A stretch of DNA of 64,000 bases from NCBI GenBank assembly GCA_054601695.1, contig BAAHQB010000235.1, positions 62,001-126,000 of the forward strand, written 5' to 3'. The stretch's first letter is position 1. Each line of letters starts with the position of its first letter. This DNA is from Amorphochlora amoebiformis. Lineage: Eukaryota > Cercozoa > Chlorarachniophyceae. Under the pieces are notes generated by a model, which was given only the letters and a program-made list of their open reading frames with translations, had not been told where the DNA came from and searched no databases. Positions 1-34,124 of the stretch are shown here, piece by piece. The translations under genes and the position numbers were made by a program.

Positions 1-50
1 TGGATATTTATATATTATATACTGAATATGTTACATATTGTAATTACTAG

Positions 51-737
51 TGCATGGATTCCGGAAGAAACTATCTTTTCGGCCCTTTCATATCCAAAGG
101 AGGTCAAGAGAAGGAGGAGACCAAACAGGCAAGAAGAGTGCCAATCCAGGGATGACGTCGTTCGAAGCACGTGTCAGGGGGACTGTACCCATCCAAAATA
201 CCACCAGAGAGCTCAAAGTCGCCAAGGGCGACGTAATCCCTCCAAAAAATCAACTCTATCCCTCCTTTTGATTAAACGCAACACCACGGAAACCACCAGC
301 GGTGCTGCGTATGTCTTCCATATGCCCGTACCGCCTGCTGGTATCAAGGCCATATCTATAGGGCTAGAACGCTCAAATACATACATCATAACCCAATCAC
401 TCAGCTACCCGTACATGCATTGCTCCCGTATATGCTGCTGTTTCGTGTTCGATCGCTGAGGATACGTTGAGGCATGAGTGGTTTAATGATGAAAATATTT
501 CCTTTTAGACTCTTACAGTCACAGAGATCGATCCTTCGGGCTGGGCATATTGCAAAAGCAAGACCGGCACTACGGGGTAACGAAACCCATTCGTGAATAT
601 CTGGACATTGATTCCGACTATGGGGTGGGATGTCGGGTAGATTTTAATTGATTTGAGAATGGGCAAACGTGTTGTATGAGATGTGAATTCCTTTACATAT
701 TTTTTCAATACCACATAAACACGCATGACTATATATA

Positions 738-778
<41 letters not shown>

Positions 779-975
779 TATACGTATAGATGTACATATA
801 GGTTTATGCGTATAAATATATATATATATATAGATACATATATATATATATATATATATGTATGCATATATCTTAGGTGGGTGCCTTGCTCGTGTATTGA
901 GCCTGTGGACTACAAGAGAAAAACATCTGTTCCATCAAGACCCAAGTCCATACATACCTGTTTTGCAGTGTCGTT

Positions 976-1030
<55 letters not shown>

Positions 1031-1096
1031 GTGATACATGTATGTATGCACTTGTATATTTATATATATATATACACATATTATATATTTGTACAA

Positions 1097-1176
<80 letters not shown>

Positions 1177-1247
1177 TATATGTAAACATATATGTTACAT
1201 ACTATATATATATATATATACAATATATATATATATATATATATACA

Positions 1248-1306
<59 letters not shown>

Positions 1307-1308
1307 GT

Positions 1309-1370
<62 letters not shown>

Positions 1371-1409
1371 ATATCGTGTGTGTATACAATATATATGCAG
1401 TATATTCAA

Positions 1410-1464
<55 letters not shown>

Positions 1465-1554
1465 GTGTGTGTGTGTAAATGTTATATACATATATATATA
1501 TATATATTATACATATACATAAATAGATATATATATCTTAATAATATATATATG

Positions 1555-1640
<86 letters not shown>

Positions 1641-1845
1641 CATTTGAAAGAAACACTAACCCTATTGGCTTCAAAATCACCGTGAAATACAACTACATTA
1701 TCTTCCGTCAGGCGACATGCACCACGACCTAAGCGCTCAGCACCCAAACCGGTCTCCCCTAAGGTAAGCCAGTGTACATCTGATACACATGCAGCTAGTG
1801 TGTGATATTTAAGAGATATTTACATTATATTATATATATAATGTA

Positions 1846-1885
<40 letters not shown>

Positions 1886-1939
1886 ATATATATTGTAGGT
1901 ACGCACATGCATTTGATTTCCACTTAATCATATGATATT

Positions 1940-1971
<32 letters not shown>

Positions 1972-2006
1972 TACATACATACGTATTTATGTATATTTAC
2001 ATGTAT

Positions 2007-2043
<37 letters not shown>

Positions 2044-2541
2044 TTTATATATATATATATATATGTGTGTATATACATATATTTTATATTATATATAATA
2101 TACATATATATATATATAAATATATATGTAGATATATTATATATATATTATATGTATCATTTACATTAACGTACATGCGCACATATGTGAATATTCATAT
2201 AAATGATAGGACATGTAATAACAATACGATGTGTGTATGTGTATGTATACATATTTATATATACTTATATATATATATATATATATATACATACATATAT
2301 ATATGTATATATATGTGTATATGATATATATATATATATATATATGTAATACATATATAACATATATATACATAATATATATATATATATACATATATAT
2401 ATTCAAACAAATTTACACACACGCACACATATACATATATATACATATATATATATATAAATATAATTACACTTATAAATACATAAATGTATGTATATTT
2501 GTATGTATTTATGTGTTTTACATGAACATGTATATATATAT

Positions 2542-2576
<35 letters not shown>

Positions 2577-2898
2577 TTGTGTGTGAATTTGTAAATTTAT
2601 ATTTATATAAAAATTGAATTACGTACTTAATATCAAGCAATTCCATGTGGTGTGAGCAGGGTAGTGATGGAAAGGAAGTGTTCCCGTTCGGAACCAAGTT
2701 CAACCCCAACACCGGCGAGAAGATCCCCAAGTAATCAGTTGTTAAAATATACTCTGTAGAACGACCCTGATCTATTCCCCCTAAATCCCTGGTCTAACGG
2801 AGTTGACTAGATTGAAGTTCCTTGCTGAAATAGCTAATTTTTGTTCTCCACCTCCCAACAACAGGTTCGACCCTAACACAGGCAGAAAGAATTGGTAG
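51..2898 (+). CDS. SH3-domain protein (5' end outside the window)
   Basis: Exons at 51-232, 509-576, 877-945, 1712-1763, 2660-2730 and 2865-2898 keep one frame across GT-AG introns and end at TAG. The first exon follows an acceptor-like ctag, so the true start is probably upstream. Exons 1-3 encode an SH3 domain: ELKVAKGD, then [18 protein letters not shown], then [11 protein letters not shown] match the conserved alternating hydrophobic, GW and P-x-x-x-V/I-EPV positions. SH3 domains bind proline-rich peptides, usually in cytoskeletal or endocytic adaptors. A basic, proline-rich linker follows ([17 protein letters not shown]), and then a C-terminal tail with a repeated N/D-P-N-T-G motif (FNPNTGEK and FDPNTGRK) that I do not recognise. 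It is convergent with the J-domain gene. The SH3 call is solid; the partners are unknown. Confidence 0.8.
955..1640. repeat. TA-microsatellite-filled intron of the SH3 gene
   Basis: Almost the whole intron between exons 877-945 and 1712-1763 is (TA)n with occasional CA or GT interruptions. It is typical of the long introns of this window. Confidence 0.95.
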
Positions 2899-3528
2899 GT
2901 GCATCAGAAATGTTTAAGCATCGAGGGTGCAATGAGAATGGCTGTGGCTGGTCGGAGATCATATGGAGTGTCGGAAAAGGTTGTGCGGGCTGAAGCTAAT
3001 ATGAGCCGGGCGATCCTAATACTCCACGTAGTCGATCGCGAGTAAGTTCTAGTTATTCTAGTTATCATAATGATCAAGTAACGAAAAAAAGTATCACAGA
3101 AGTAAGTAGTGGATATTCGGGTAAAGTTACTGAGTCATCTAGTCATATGTAGTAAACTTTCTAGACTTTAGGTACGCTAGACTAGCAGAGTAGGGACAGG
3201 CATGTCTCTAGTGTAGAATTTCTACTCTTAATATTAATATTTTCGGACCAAATGCAGTTAATATTGCAACCGTAACTTCGATAATTAACTTAATTCCACA
3301 GCTGCTAGAGCTGGAAAACAACTTGTGTTTATGAGAGTTGTCAACTTAATTCAATTAACATTTACAGCCGCCAGTCTCTAGCTTAAGAGTCTTAGCTAGA
3401 CCTAGTAGACTTTAGCCTCATGATCACGCGGTTACTAACTATAAGTTCAAATCCAGAGCTAGAATCGATCTGGTCGATTTCACTAGCTACCTAGGCTACA
3501 GCGGTAACATCAAGAATGTGCAATGGCT
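2899..3528. other. Convergent intergenic spacer
   Basis: This 630 bp separates the stop codons of the SH3 gene (+) and the TPR/J-domain gene (-). It has no TA microsatellite and no exon I can support. It contains several short, diverged ctagtt/tctagac-like motifs. Both genes must terminate here, but no polyadenylation signal stands out. Confidence 0.5.
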
Positions 3529-22162
<18,634 letters not shown>

Positions 22163-22380
22163 GATCCTGGCGCCAACAGGGTAGCCGTGTCGCACCGGGG
22201 TCCCCGACGACCTTCGAGTTTAGGTCGCAAAGAATTAGCCCCGGATAATAACGGACGATATTTGGGTAGTGGCGGGTGCTAACGATCAAAACCAGTCATT
22301 GACAGATATCGCCGAACCCCATGATGCTCTCCTAGAAGATCCGGCTTTCTGAGCCTTTCTCCATAAATTAAGCGGCTCCA
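22163..22380. promoter_or_regulatory. Divergent promoter region between BAR and SET genes
   Basis: Only 218 bp separate the two start codons (ATG at 22162 on minus, ATG at 22381 on plus). The region has near-average base composition and no TA microsatellite. A ccataaatt element lies about 25 bp before the SET-gene ATG. Shared promoter function is inferred from the spacing. Confidence 0.5.
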
Positions 22381-23219
22381 ATGGCGGCCAAGTCTGCACT
22401 TGCCGCCCTCCTACTATGCGGGGGAATCCAGGGTGAGATCAACTCAGAAAGTTCGGAATTTAAACTTTATTGATAGCTGAATGTCTACAGCAGAATGTCC
22501 TGGCTTGGCAGGCCTGAAGCTTCGTCGTGGAGTCAATACTCGGGCGCTTGGGCGTCACGTACCACTCCCAACTCGTGTCACGTCTCAAGGTTTAATGATT
22601 ATCTTCATAGAACTTCTAGGTTGAGGAGACCTAAATATCCTATCGTATCCTAGGGAGGCGCATGGGGATGCGAAGAAAGGGCTTGGCGCCGCGTGCGGAG
22701 TCACTGGCTGGGCTTCCCGACTTTTTGCCGTACCCCAGTACCATCCCTCGCAATCATTCTTACTTCAATGAAAAATTTTCGGCTTGAGGCGAGAATAATG
22801 GGTCCATACTCGATCATTTATATGAACAGGCTTAGCGTCAGCCAAGGAGACTGTAACGTGGATAGAGGGGCGGGGTATGCCTGGACAGGTACTGTCGAGA
22901 TCACGGTGTTTGATGGAAGATGAATACTACATCTCACCCCCAGGTAGTAAATCCGTCGATGTTCGGAGACCAGCTTCGTCTCGTTGCTGCGAAGGATGTG
23001 CCCAAAGGTTTACCCACCCAAAACTAGAGAAGAAAAAGAGAATCATGTTGGCTTCTTCATATAAAAACAGTATGTAATATAAAAAAATGTACATACAATA
23101 TACACATATATATATTGTATGTATATACAATATATATATATATATGTATGTATATACATATATATATTTATATAAATATATATATATATATATGTAAACA
23201 AAAATAAATATATTTATAC

Positions 23220-23270
<51 letters not shown>

Positions 23271-23751
23271 TATATTGTATATATGCATACATATATGTAT
23301 AATAATATTTTTACACTTACACACCGATACTCCACTCTCTACACACCGACATTCGACTCACACACACACCGATACTCGACTCACACACACTCACACACAC
23401 CGATACTCGACTCACAAACACTCACACACACTGATATTCGACTCACACACACACACACACTGATATTCGACTCATATATATGAACACATATTTATAAAAA
23501 CAATACACCCATGTATCTATATATATATACACACAAATATATATATATATATATATATGAGTATGCTAGATATTCACATTCACAGATATATATGTATATA
23601 TATATATATATATATAATATATTTATAATAAATATAAAATAAATATTTGTATGTACAAATACGCTGTTTTAGTTTCAAGTACAGATACAAACACAAATTA
23701 CACACACAACTATAATTATATATATATATATACACATATATATATATTAAG

Positions 23752-23803
<52 letters not shown>

Positions 23804-23842
23804 TTATATACACCTATATATGTAATATATACGTATATATAC

Positions 23843-23874
<32 letters not shown>

Positions 23875-24529
23875 ATAGTTATATATATATATATATATAA
23901 ACATCTATACATCATATTGTGTATAGCGTGAATATACACATAGGAGAGCCTGTGTTGACTATCCCTTCCTCGGCATGTATCACACGCGACGACGTGGACA
24001 AGGACCCAATGCTCTCCAAAGTAATATCACGTACACAATCACGCATCATTTACATCGCGATATTCTCCCTCACCTGGCATATTTGTGTATCAGCTCACCA
24101 AGGGGCAAGATACCATAACCGCCCTAGCCTTATGGATAATGAAAGAGAGAGCTCTTGGGGAGGTTCGATAAAGTCTATTCCTATATTGACAAATCTTTTG
24201 TGAAAATCGGAATCCAAATTTGGACTTGCCCTCTAAATACATAAATCGATCTTGGATTCCAATTGTTAATTGCTTTATTCGTAACCCCCGTCGATTTTTT
24301 CATCAGGACTCGGAATGGAGTCCATATTTCAAGACTCTACCATTGTTTACGTATTCGCCTATCACTTGGACACCTCAGGAAAGGGCTACGTATCTCAGGG
24401 TGTGAATGTAACATGTGGGTTGCATGTATACGTTCATGCACATACATGTGTGTATACATGTATGTGTATGTGTATATATGCATATACGTATAATATATAG
24501 GTATAATGTACAGGTGTGTATGTGTCTGC

Positions 24530-24575
<46 letters not shown>

Positions 24576-24902
24576 TTGTATGTGTGCGTGTGTGCATATT
24601 TATATATATATATATATATATAAATATACATATATATATATATATATATATGTGTGTGTATATATGTATAATGTATATCTATTAATATATTATATTATAT
24701 GCATACATATGATAGTTTATGTATACACGTACACACACATGTACATACATACACGTATGTGTGTGTATGTGTGTATGTATATGTGTGCATATATGTATAT
24801 ATATGTGTGTGTGTCTGTGTAATAAGCGCTAGTTACACACACAGAAATGTATAACACATACACATACATAATACATACATACATAACACACATTTACATT
24901 TA

Positions 24903-24944
<42 letters not shown>

Positions 24945-25131
24945 CATATGTATATATGATATTATACATATATATATATAATATCATAAAAACATATGAT
25001 AATATATATATATATATATATGTATATATCATACTAGGGTTCATTTGTTCTTCGAGAAGCTAACCAGCGTGTGGAGGTATATTACATATATATATATATA
25101 TATATGTGTATATATATATACGTATTTTTAT

Positions 25132-25186
<55 letters not shown>

Positions 25187-25307
25187 TTTGTGAATGTATG
25201 CGTATATGTATATATACCGTAAAATGTACGATGTGTGTTCAATTATACATACATACATATATATATATATATAGAAATATATATATGTATACATAGAAAT
25301 ATATATA

Positions 25308-25338
<31 letters not shown>

Positions 25339-25547
25339 ATGCGTACATATATTATATGCACATATATATATATATATAGATATATATATATATATATTTG
25401 TGTGTTTACAATATACCCATATACACATACTGGTATGTATCAGGCTCTGGAAGCCAAATGGATCAATCTGGCTAAGGTAATCGATGCATATAGAATATAT
25501 GTATTCTAACAACTACATAGGAAGTTACACTGTATAGATATTATGTA

Positions 25548-25589
<42 letters not shown>

Positions 25590-25757
25590 GTATATATATA
25601 TATATACCTATATGTATATTTTATGCATATATATATATACATATAATGAATCTATATGTGAGTGTTTGTACGTATTTTTTGTATACATGCACAGATACAA
25701 TACATAAAATTGTATACATACGTATATACATTTTTTATATACATATATACAATATAG

Positions 25758-25819
<62 letters not shown>

Positions 25820-25821
25820 GA

Positions 25822-25860
<39 letters not shown>

Positions 25861-26028
25861 ATATATATATATATATATATATAAATATATTGTATATCTA
25901 TGTATATACAGACATAACGTGTTTAGTTGTGGTTATTTATACGTATGCAAGTTATTTATACGTATACAAATGTATTTACAATATATAAACAAATTATCAT
26001 AAAATTAATATGTTTTTAAAAACACATT

Positions 26029-26071
<43 letters not shown>

Positions 26072-26481
26072 ATATATATATATATATATATCTTTATGTA
26101 TATAAATATGTGTACGTGCAAATGTGTATGTACACATATACATAGAGAGAGAGAGAGATACATATGTATATATAAAAATATATGTATGTATATATAAATG
26201 TAAGGATAAGATATATATGTACACGTATGTGCATTATATATATATGTATGTATATATGTATATATATGTGTGTGTGTGTGTGTGTGTATATGCATAAGAA
26301 TATACACACAACTATACATATATATATATATATATACTTATATATATATATTATGACATATTAATATATATTCATACATATATATATATATATATAAATA
26401 CATATTCGTATATGAAACAGATTATCAATGATAACGACGAAACTTTTGGATCCCTACGGTGAATGCTCAACTCACCCTTAA

Positions 26482-26536
<55 letters not shown>

Positions 26537-26687
26537 TAGTGTGTGTGTATGCATATGTATACATATCTATATTACATACATATATATATATATTATATAT
26601 AGACACATAGATATATATATATATATGTATGTATAATTATTGCTATAACATGCATAAATGCGCATGTATGATGTATAACACGTAATC

Positions 26688-26754
<67 letters not shown>

Positions 26755-26854
26755 TTATCGTGTATAAATATAAATCTATATATTATATATGTATGTATAT
26801 ATTGGTGTATATATACATTATATTATGAAGTTATATTACATATTTGTATATAAC

Positions 26855-26887
<33 letters not shown>

Positions 26888-27616
26888 TACATACATATAA
26901 TATATATGTATATATGTACACATTTAAATATATAATATTCATATGTACACATACATATATATTTACAAATTCTTGTATATAAATATATAAAATTTGCTCT
27001 TACAAATTACAAAAACAAGCATATACCTTCACAGAAGCGAACTAACACTCCAATCCTTCCTCGACGCGTTCTCCGTCGTCCTCGCCCACTCGGTACTAAG
27101 ACATCTACTATCTCCAACCATACAACACATAGCCTCAAACACACATACATTCGATGAAACTGAAGTCCCCCTGCACAGATCCACATTGAGAGCCTTCCTC
27201 TTTTCAAATCAATATGAGAGCGCTTTAAACGTGTTCGGTGAGATTTTTTCGGCTCGTTGAGAAACGGAGAGAATTTCGTTCTATCATCGGATATCTCTAA
27301 TGTTTGAATTGACTAGGTTACTCTTGAAAACGCGAACCAAATCGCACTAGTTCCGTTGGCAGAATTTCTCCCTAGGATTTACACTCCAAAGGAAGGTGTA
27401 TATGTATGTATGTATGTATGGATGTGTGTATGTATGTATGTATGTATGTATGTATGTATGTATGTATGCATATGAGTATGTATATATATATATATATATA
27501 TATGTATTTTTACATATATATGTATATGTATGTATAAATATATATATATGTGTATAGTGTATTTAGGGGTATATATATGCATAAATATGTACACTTACAT
27601 ATCAAAATTAAAAACA

Positions 27617-27652
<36 letters not shown>

Positions 27653-27863
27653 ATATGTACATCTATGTATATGTATACTTATGAAAACATAGGTATGTAT
27701 ATATATATATATATATATATATAAATATGCATTGTTACTATAAATGTGTTTCACACATGCCAATGTTACAACACACATTTGTAATATATAAATATCATAT
27801 TATAACACCAACAGTTATATGCGTTTATGCTTGTGTTTTCATACACATTATATTTTTAAATGT

Positions 27864-27901
<38 letters not shown>

Positions 27902-28228
27902 GTATATACATATATATATATATATTATATATAAATATATATGTGAGTGTAAATCTACTTATGTATGTATTATGATGGTATATAATATATACATACATAT
28001 GTATGTATACCATATTTCATGTCAGTCAAGGATAAAAAGGAATTTCGAATGGATTATGATCCGAGCTTAGATGCGGTCACCCTACTATGCTCGTCTGAGG
28101 TACCCAGCTACAATAATATGTGAACATCTAGATATATGAATGTATAGTATATGTACATATAAATGCATATGCATATGTATGTGTATATATACTTGTATGT
28201 ATTGTATTTATATGTATTATTACATACA

Positions 28229-28266
<38 letters not shown>

Positions 28267-28311
28267 ATATATATATATGTATATATAAAATACATATAAA
28301 TACATGTATCA

Positions 28312-28347
<36 letters not shown>

Positions 28348-28748
28348 ATGTATAAATATAATATATATATATATATGTATTAGATTTAATAGATTCTATC
28401 TCTTCTATGTATTGTATTATATTTATAATATACTTATGTTGTTATAGTATTATCGTATGATATTAAATTATATTACATGCTATTATACTTCAATACTATT
28501 TTTATTACGTAATATTATATCCTATTATATTATACTGTGGAATATTATATTATATCCTGTTATATTATGATATATAGTATAACATAATCCTATTCTATAC
28601 CAAATGTATTATATCGTTGTGTTTATAAGCATATGAATATATATATATATAGGTCAAGCAGGGTTCTGAACTATACATCAGCGAGGTATATGTTACCCTA
28701 TTTATTAAATATATCACAATACATACCTATCTGTAAGTACATAAATCC

Positions 28749-28782
<34 letters not shown>

Positions 28783-29147
28783 TCACATGTTTTCATAATA
28801 AGTATATGAATATGTTTAAATACATATCTATGTATGTATATATACACATATATATATATATATGATATAAATATGTCTCCAAGCGTGTACTAGATATATA
28901 TATATATACGTATTGTGTTATACCTACATTTACACACATACAGATTTGTATACATGCACGATATTTATGCATGAATATATATATATATATTTAACCTTTA
29001 TGTATGTTTAGGAATACGGCCTCTCTAACAGCGAGCTTCTCCTCTCCCGAGGCCTTGTCAAGTAAACATACATGCCTTTTATATACATATATATACATAA
29101 GTATTCAATGTATGCCTATATATATATATAAATACGTTTCTTTTATC

Positions 29148-29178
<31 letters not shown>

Positions 29179-29274
29179 TTGAGATAAAAACACACACATA
29201 TTTATATTATATATATAAATCACATGTGCATATAACGTATATATTTACACATGTATACAGATATATATATATAT

Positions 29275-29305
<31 letters not shown>

Positions 29306-29541
29306 CATGTATAATATATATGTGTATATACATATATATATACATGTGTGTATATAATATATACATATATATGTATAAACATATAATATATATATATATA
29401 TATATATAATATATGCAATATATACATATATATATGCAATATATACATATAATTATATATATACATATATATATTTATATACATGTATGTACTAACACAC
29501 ATATATGTGTATCTAATGTACATATATTTATATACATGTAT

Positions 29542-29578
<37 letters not shown>

Positions 29579-30432
29579 CAAAATATATATACACGTATAT
29601 ATTGATATACACATATACACATACACATATACACATATATATACATTGACAATGTATATATACATATTTACTTGTACAATGCATATATAAAATAATACTA
29701 AGAAAATACATATGTTGAAGAATATTAGTATCTCTCGTAACCCTAACCCTATCCCTAACCCTATCGCTAACCCTAACCCTAACCCTATGCCTAACCCTAA
29801 ATCTAACCTAACCCTATGCCTAACCCTAAATCTAACCTAACCCTAACCCTACCCTATCCCACAATGTGGAGGAGTCAATGGACTAAGACATGAATAATCT
29901 GATCCTAACCCTATCCCTAACCCTAACCTCCAATCTGACCCTTAGGGAAAACAACGATGAGGACTTTATCCCTGTAAGCAAACTCTAACCCTAACCCTAA
30001 CCCCAACCCTAACCCTAACTACACCTAATCCTAACCTACGCCCTACCCTTGCCCCTTCCAAGCCCTAACTTTCCTAAAATTGCCTAAAAATAGCCCTGGT
30101 CCTAACCTTAACCCTTAGCCAAGCACCGTGAGTAGGAGCAAGAGGGTAGGTAGATGTAAGTTACATGTGTTTTTTTTGTTGTCAGATCGAGGCTAACATC
30201 GTCATGGCGGATGTCCTATATGGGGCAAAGAAAGAGGTATATAAATAATATATGTTTCTGTTTTTTGTGCATGTGTATAGAAAAGATGCAGTGAAAACGT
30301 TAATATGTATGTTTGTGTATGTATGTCTCTGTATGTATTTTATATTATATTTGTAGGTATGTATATATACGTACATATACATGTTATACAATGCGTTAGA
30401 TATTTCTTCACTCTCGTTTCTATATGTGGAAG

Positions 30433-30474
<42 letters not shown>

Positions 30475-32167
30475 ATTTGCATATGTGTACATATCTATAT
30501 ATATATATGAATATATACATATATATATACTACTATACAAATATATACATGTGTTCATATGTACATTACATGCATATAAACATATATATATATATATATA
30601 TATATGTGTGATTATACATGTACATATATATATATATATATGTATATATGTATATATATATTATATATACATATATATATACATACATATTTATACATAT
30701 AATATATATATGTATATAAAATATAAGTATGTTGTATATGGTGCAATATTTATATAAAATATACATGTATATATATATACATATATGCACATTTGAAGAT
30801 ATGTATAATTACATATACACACATATCTATATGTATGTACATATGCACACTAAGTACATATATTATTTATACTATCATTCATATGTACATATTTATATAC
30901 ATATTATATATATATATATATGTGTGTGTGTATATATATACATATGTATATACATATGTATGTATGTTTATGGTATATAGAATATATATACCCATTACAT
31001 ATACATATATACACATATATGTACATGTATATATATATGGATATATATATATATATATAATAGGTATTATATATGTATATATATATATCCATATATATAG
31101 ATATATATTTGTACAAACATATATATATATATATATATAATATGATACATGTATAGATCCTGCAAGCCTATGGTTTCGGCGAAAACCATAAGGTCTTCAC
31201 CCTAACCCTAACCCTGACTCTAATAGTAACTCTAACGTACCCCTGACCTTAACCCTTACCCTAACCCTAACCCTAACCCTAACTCTAACCCTAACCCTAA
31301 TCTAGCCCTAACTTTAACCCTAACCAAACCTTCACACTTGCCTAATTCATATCTACGCTAACCCTAACCCTAACCCTAACCCTAACAATAACCCTAACCC
31401 TAAACCTAACCATAACCCTAACATAAACCTGACCCTAACCCTAACCAAACCCTCACAATCACCTAATCCCGTATCTAACCTTAATCTTCACCTTAACCTT
31501 AACCTCCTAACCGTAAGCCTAACCCTAGCCTAACCCTAACCCTAACCTGACCCTAACCCTAACCCTAACCCTAACCTAATCCATATCTAACGCTAAACTT
31601 AACCTTAACCTTCTAACCGTCACTCAGATTCTAAACCTACTCCTAACAGTAACCCTAACCCCAGCCTAACCTAACCCTAGCCTGACCCTAACCCTAACCT
31701 AACCCTAACCCTAACCTGACCCTAACCCTAACCTAACCCTAACCTAATCCATATCTAACCCTAAACTTAACCTTAACCTTCTAACCGTCACTCAGATCCT
31801 AAACCTACTCCTTACCGTAACCTTAACCCTAGCCTAACCCTAACCTTAACCTAACCCTAAGCCCTAACCCTTGTTTTACTGTAGTTTGTGGTATATCGTG
31901 ACCGTTTACCCCTCGAGCTGCTTTCGTAATATATAAGCCCTAAGATGTCGTCCTAATTGTAGCAGTACTCTCTGTTTGTATATGTGTGTAATATGTATGT
32001 TGGATAAGTATGTCATTATATATGTAAAGGTATACATATGTATTTTATGTAATGTATAGGTATCTGTATGTATAATATATTTATGTATATAATATATATA
32101 TATATATATATAATATATATATATATATATGTATACATATATGTATATATGCACAGATATCCGTGTG

Positions 32168-32213
<46 letters not shown>

Positions 32214-32970
32214 TATATATATATAATATATACATATAATATATATATATGTGCACACATCTAAATATATCTACATTACAGTAGTAAACATGTACATAAT
32301 ACACATGTATACCTACATCAGATACCTTCGGTTATCTCGCCTCTCAAAGTAACACCCACATTCTAAACCATAACACTCACCCCACCTTATCATAACCTAT
32401 TCACATACTCATAACCTAACCTAAATCCTCTCCCCTCCCTAGCCCTAATGCTAAGTATATACCGCCGAAGCTTAAGCCTAATACTAATCCTGAGATTAAG
32501 CCTGACTCTTAAGACTAAGCCTAAGCCTAAGACTAAGACTAAGACTAAGAATAAGAATAAGCCTAAGACCTGGCCACTGACTCACCAAGCCACATGACAT
32601 CCGAATTTCTACCAAGTTTAATACTTTAGACATATTTTGTTGTCAAATTACTGTCTATATTAGCTAAGTAACCACAGCTTCCGGTGTAATGTAATATACG
32701 ACAATGCTATCTAGAGTCGCTATATTGTTGCATTAAGTCTAAGCCTGAGACTAAGGCTAAGCCTAAGCCTGAGACTAAGGCTAAGCCTAAGCCTAAGACT
32801 TAAGACTGAGCCTAAGATTATTAGCCTAAGGTTGTGAATAACCCTCTAGTACTGACGACCTGTTGAAGCTCAACTTTGAGGTCGATAAGGCCGTTAGTGA
32901 AATGAATGAGTACGAGGTACATATACATATTACATATACATATGTATATTTATATATGCCTGTATGTATG

Positions 32971-33006
<36 letters not shown>

Positions 33007-33007
33007 C

Positions 33008-33043
<36 letters not shown>

Positions 33044-33096
33044 CAGATGTGTATGTATGTATATATATTATATATGGTGGTATTCAATATGTATAC

Positions 33097-33138
<42 letters not shown>

Positions 33139-33161
33139 TCAGGGTAAGTAATATGTGACAA

Positions 33162-33212
<51 letters not shown>

Positions 33213-33233
33213 TATGTATATAAATATGCATAA

Positions 33234-33265
<32 letters not shown>

Positions 33266-33334
33266 TATATTTTTGTATATGTATGTACTCCACATATATA
33301 AGCACAAATACCATGTACAATATATACATATTTA

Positions 33335-33393
<59 letters not shown>

Positions 33394-33660
33394 TTATATA
33401 CATGTAAATATGTATACATATATATATATATACAATATTTGTTATACTTATATATATATATATGTACATGTATGCTAGACATATGTAAATATAAATATTA
33501 CATACACATATACATATATAGTGTGTGTATATATTAATATATAATATACATATATATATATATAATACACATATATAACATATATACATATACTAAATAT
33601 AATGTGTATACACAGATTCTCCAACTGCTGCTCAGCGAGGCTAGAACTATCTCTGGGGTA

Positions 33661-33719
<59 letters not shown>

Positions 33720-33818
33720 AATATGTGTTTGTATGTGTGCACATAAATGTATAATCCATAGGGAATTTTACCCTCTGATCAATACTCTCAACGTTTTATC
33801 TTAAAGATAAATAAATAT

Positions 33819-33850
<32 letters not shown>

Positions 33851-33871
33851 CATACAGATTGCAGGTCTACG

Positions 33872-33914
<43 letters not shown>

Positions 33915-34045
33915 CATAATATACGTATGTAATATGTAATATATACATAGGGTTTCGCGGCCCCTGATCAAGACACTGACAGGTTCATCTTAAGGAATCC
34001 GGAAACTACTATACCCGCCAAGCTCGGAGCGGTACATATATTTAG

Positions 34046-34124
<79 letters not shown>

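Noticed and set aside
517-617. Minus-strand exon-like frame ([18 protein letters not shown])
   Set aside because: The plus strand encodes the middle of the SH3 domain here, with matching splice phases.
725-1522. Long open frames of alternating Tyr and Ile on both strands, here and throughout the window
   Set aside because: They are translations of (TA)n microsatellites, open in several frames at once, and contain no conserved residues.
1652-1764. Minus-strand exon-like frame ([15 protein letters not shown])
   Set aside because: The plus-strand reading has a strong acceptor (ccgtcag) and donor (gtaagc) and joins the SH3 gene in phase on both sides.
23320-23475. CRISPR-like array
   Set aside because: Units vary in length, the spacers are CA repeat, and the context is a eukaryotic intron.
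27093-27230. An intron starting gtacta after AFSVVLAHS in the SET gene
   Set aside because: The frame stays open for 46 more codons and includes LRAF at the place where the family has SRAF; a shorter intron at 27231-27316 fits the usual size and phase.
33848-33856. Possible 7-nt exon (cag|attgcag|gtctac) in the SET gene
   Set aside because: The flanking exons already join in phase 0, and inserting it would break the frame.
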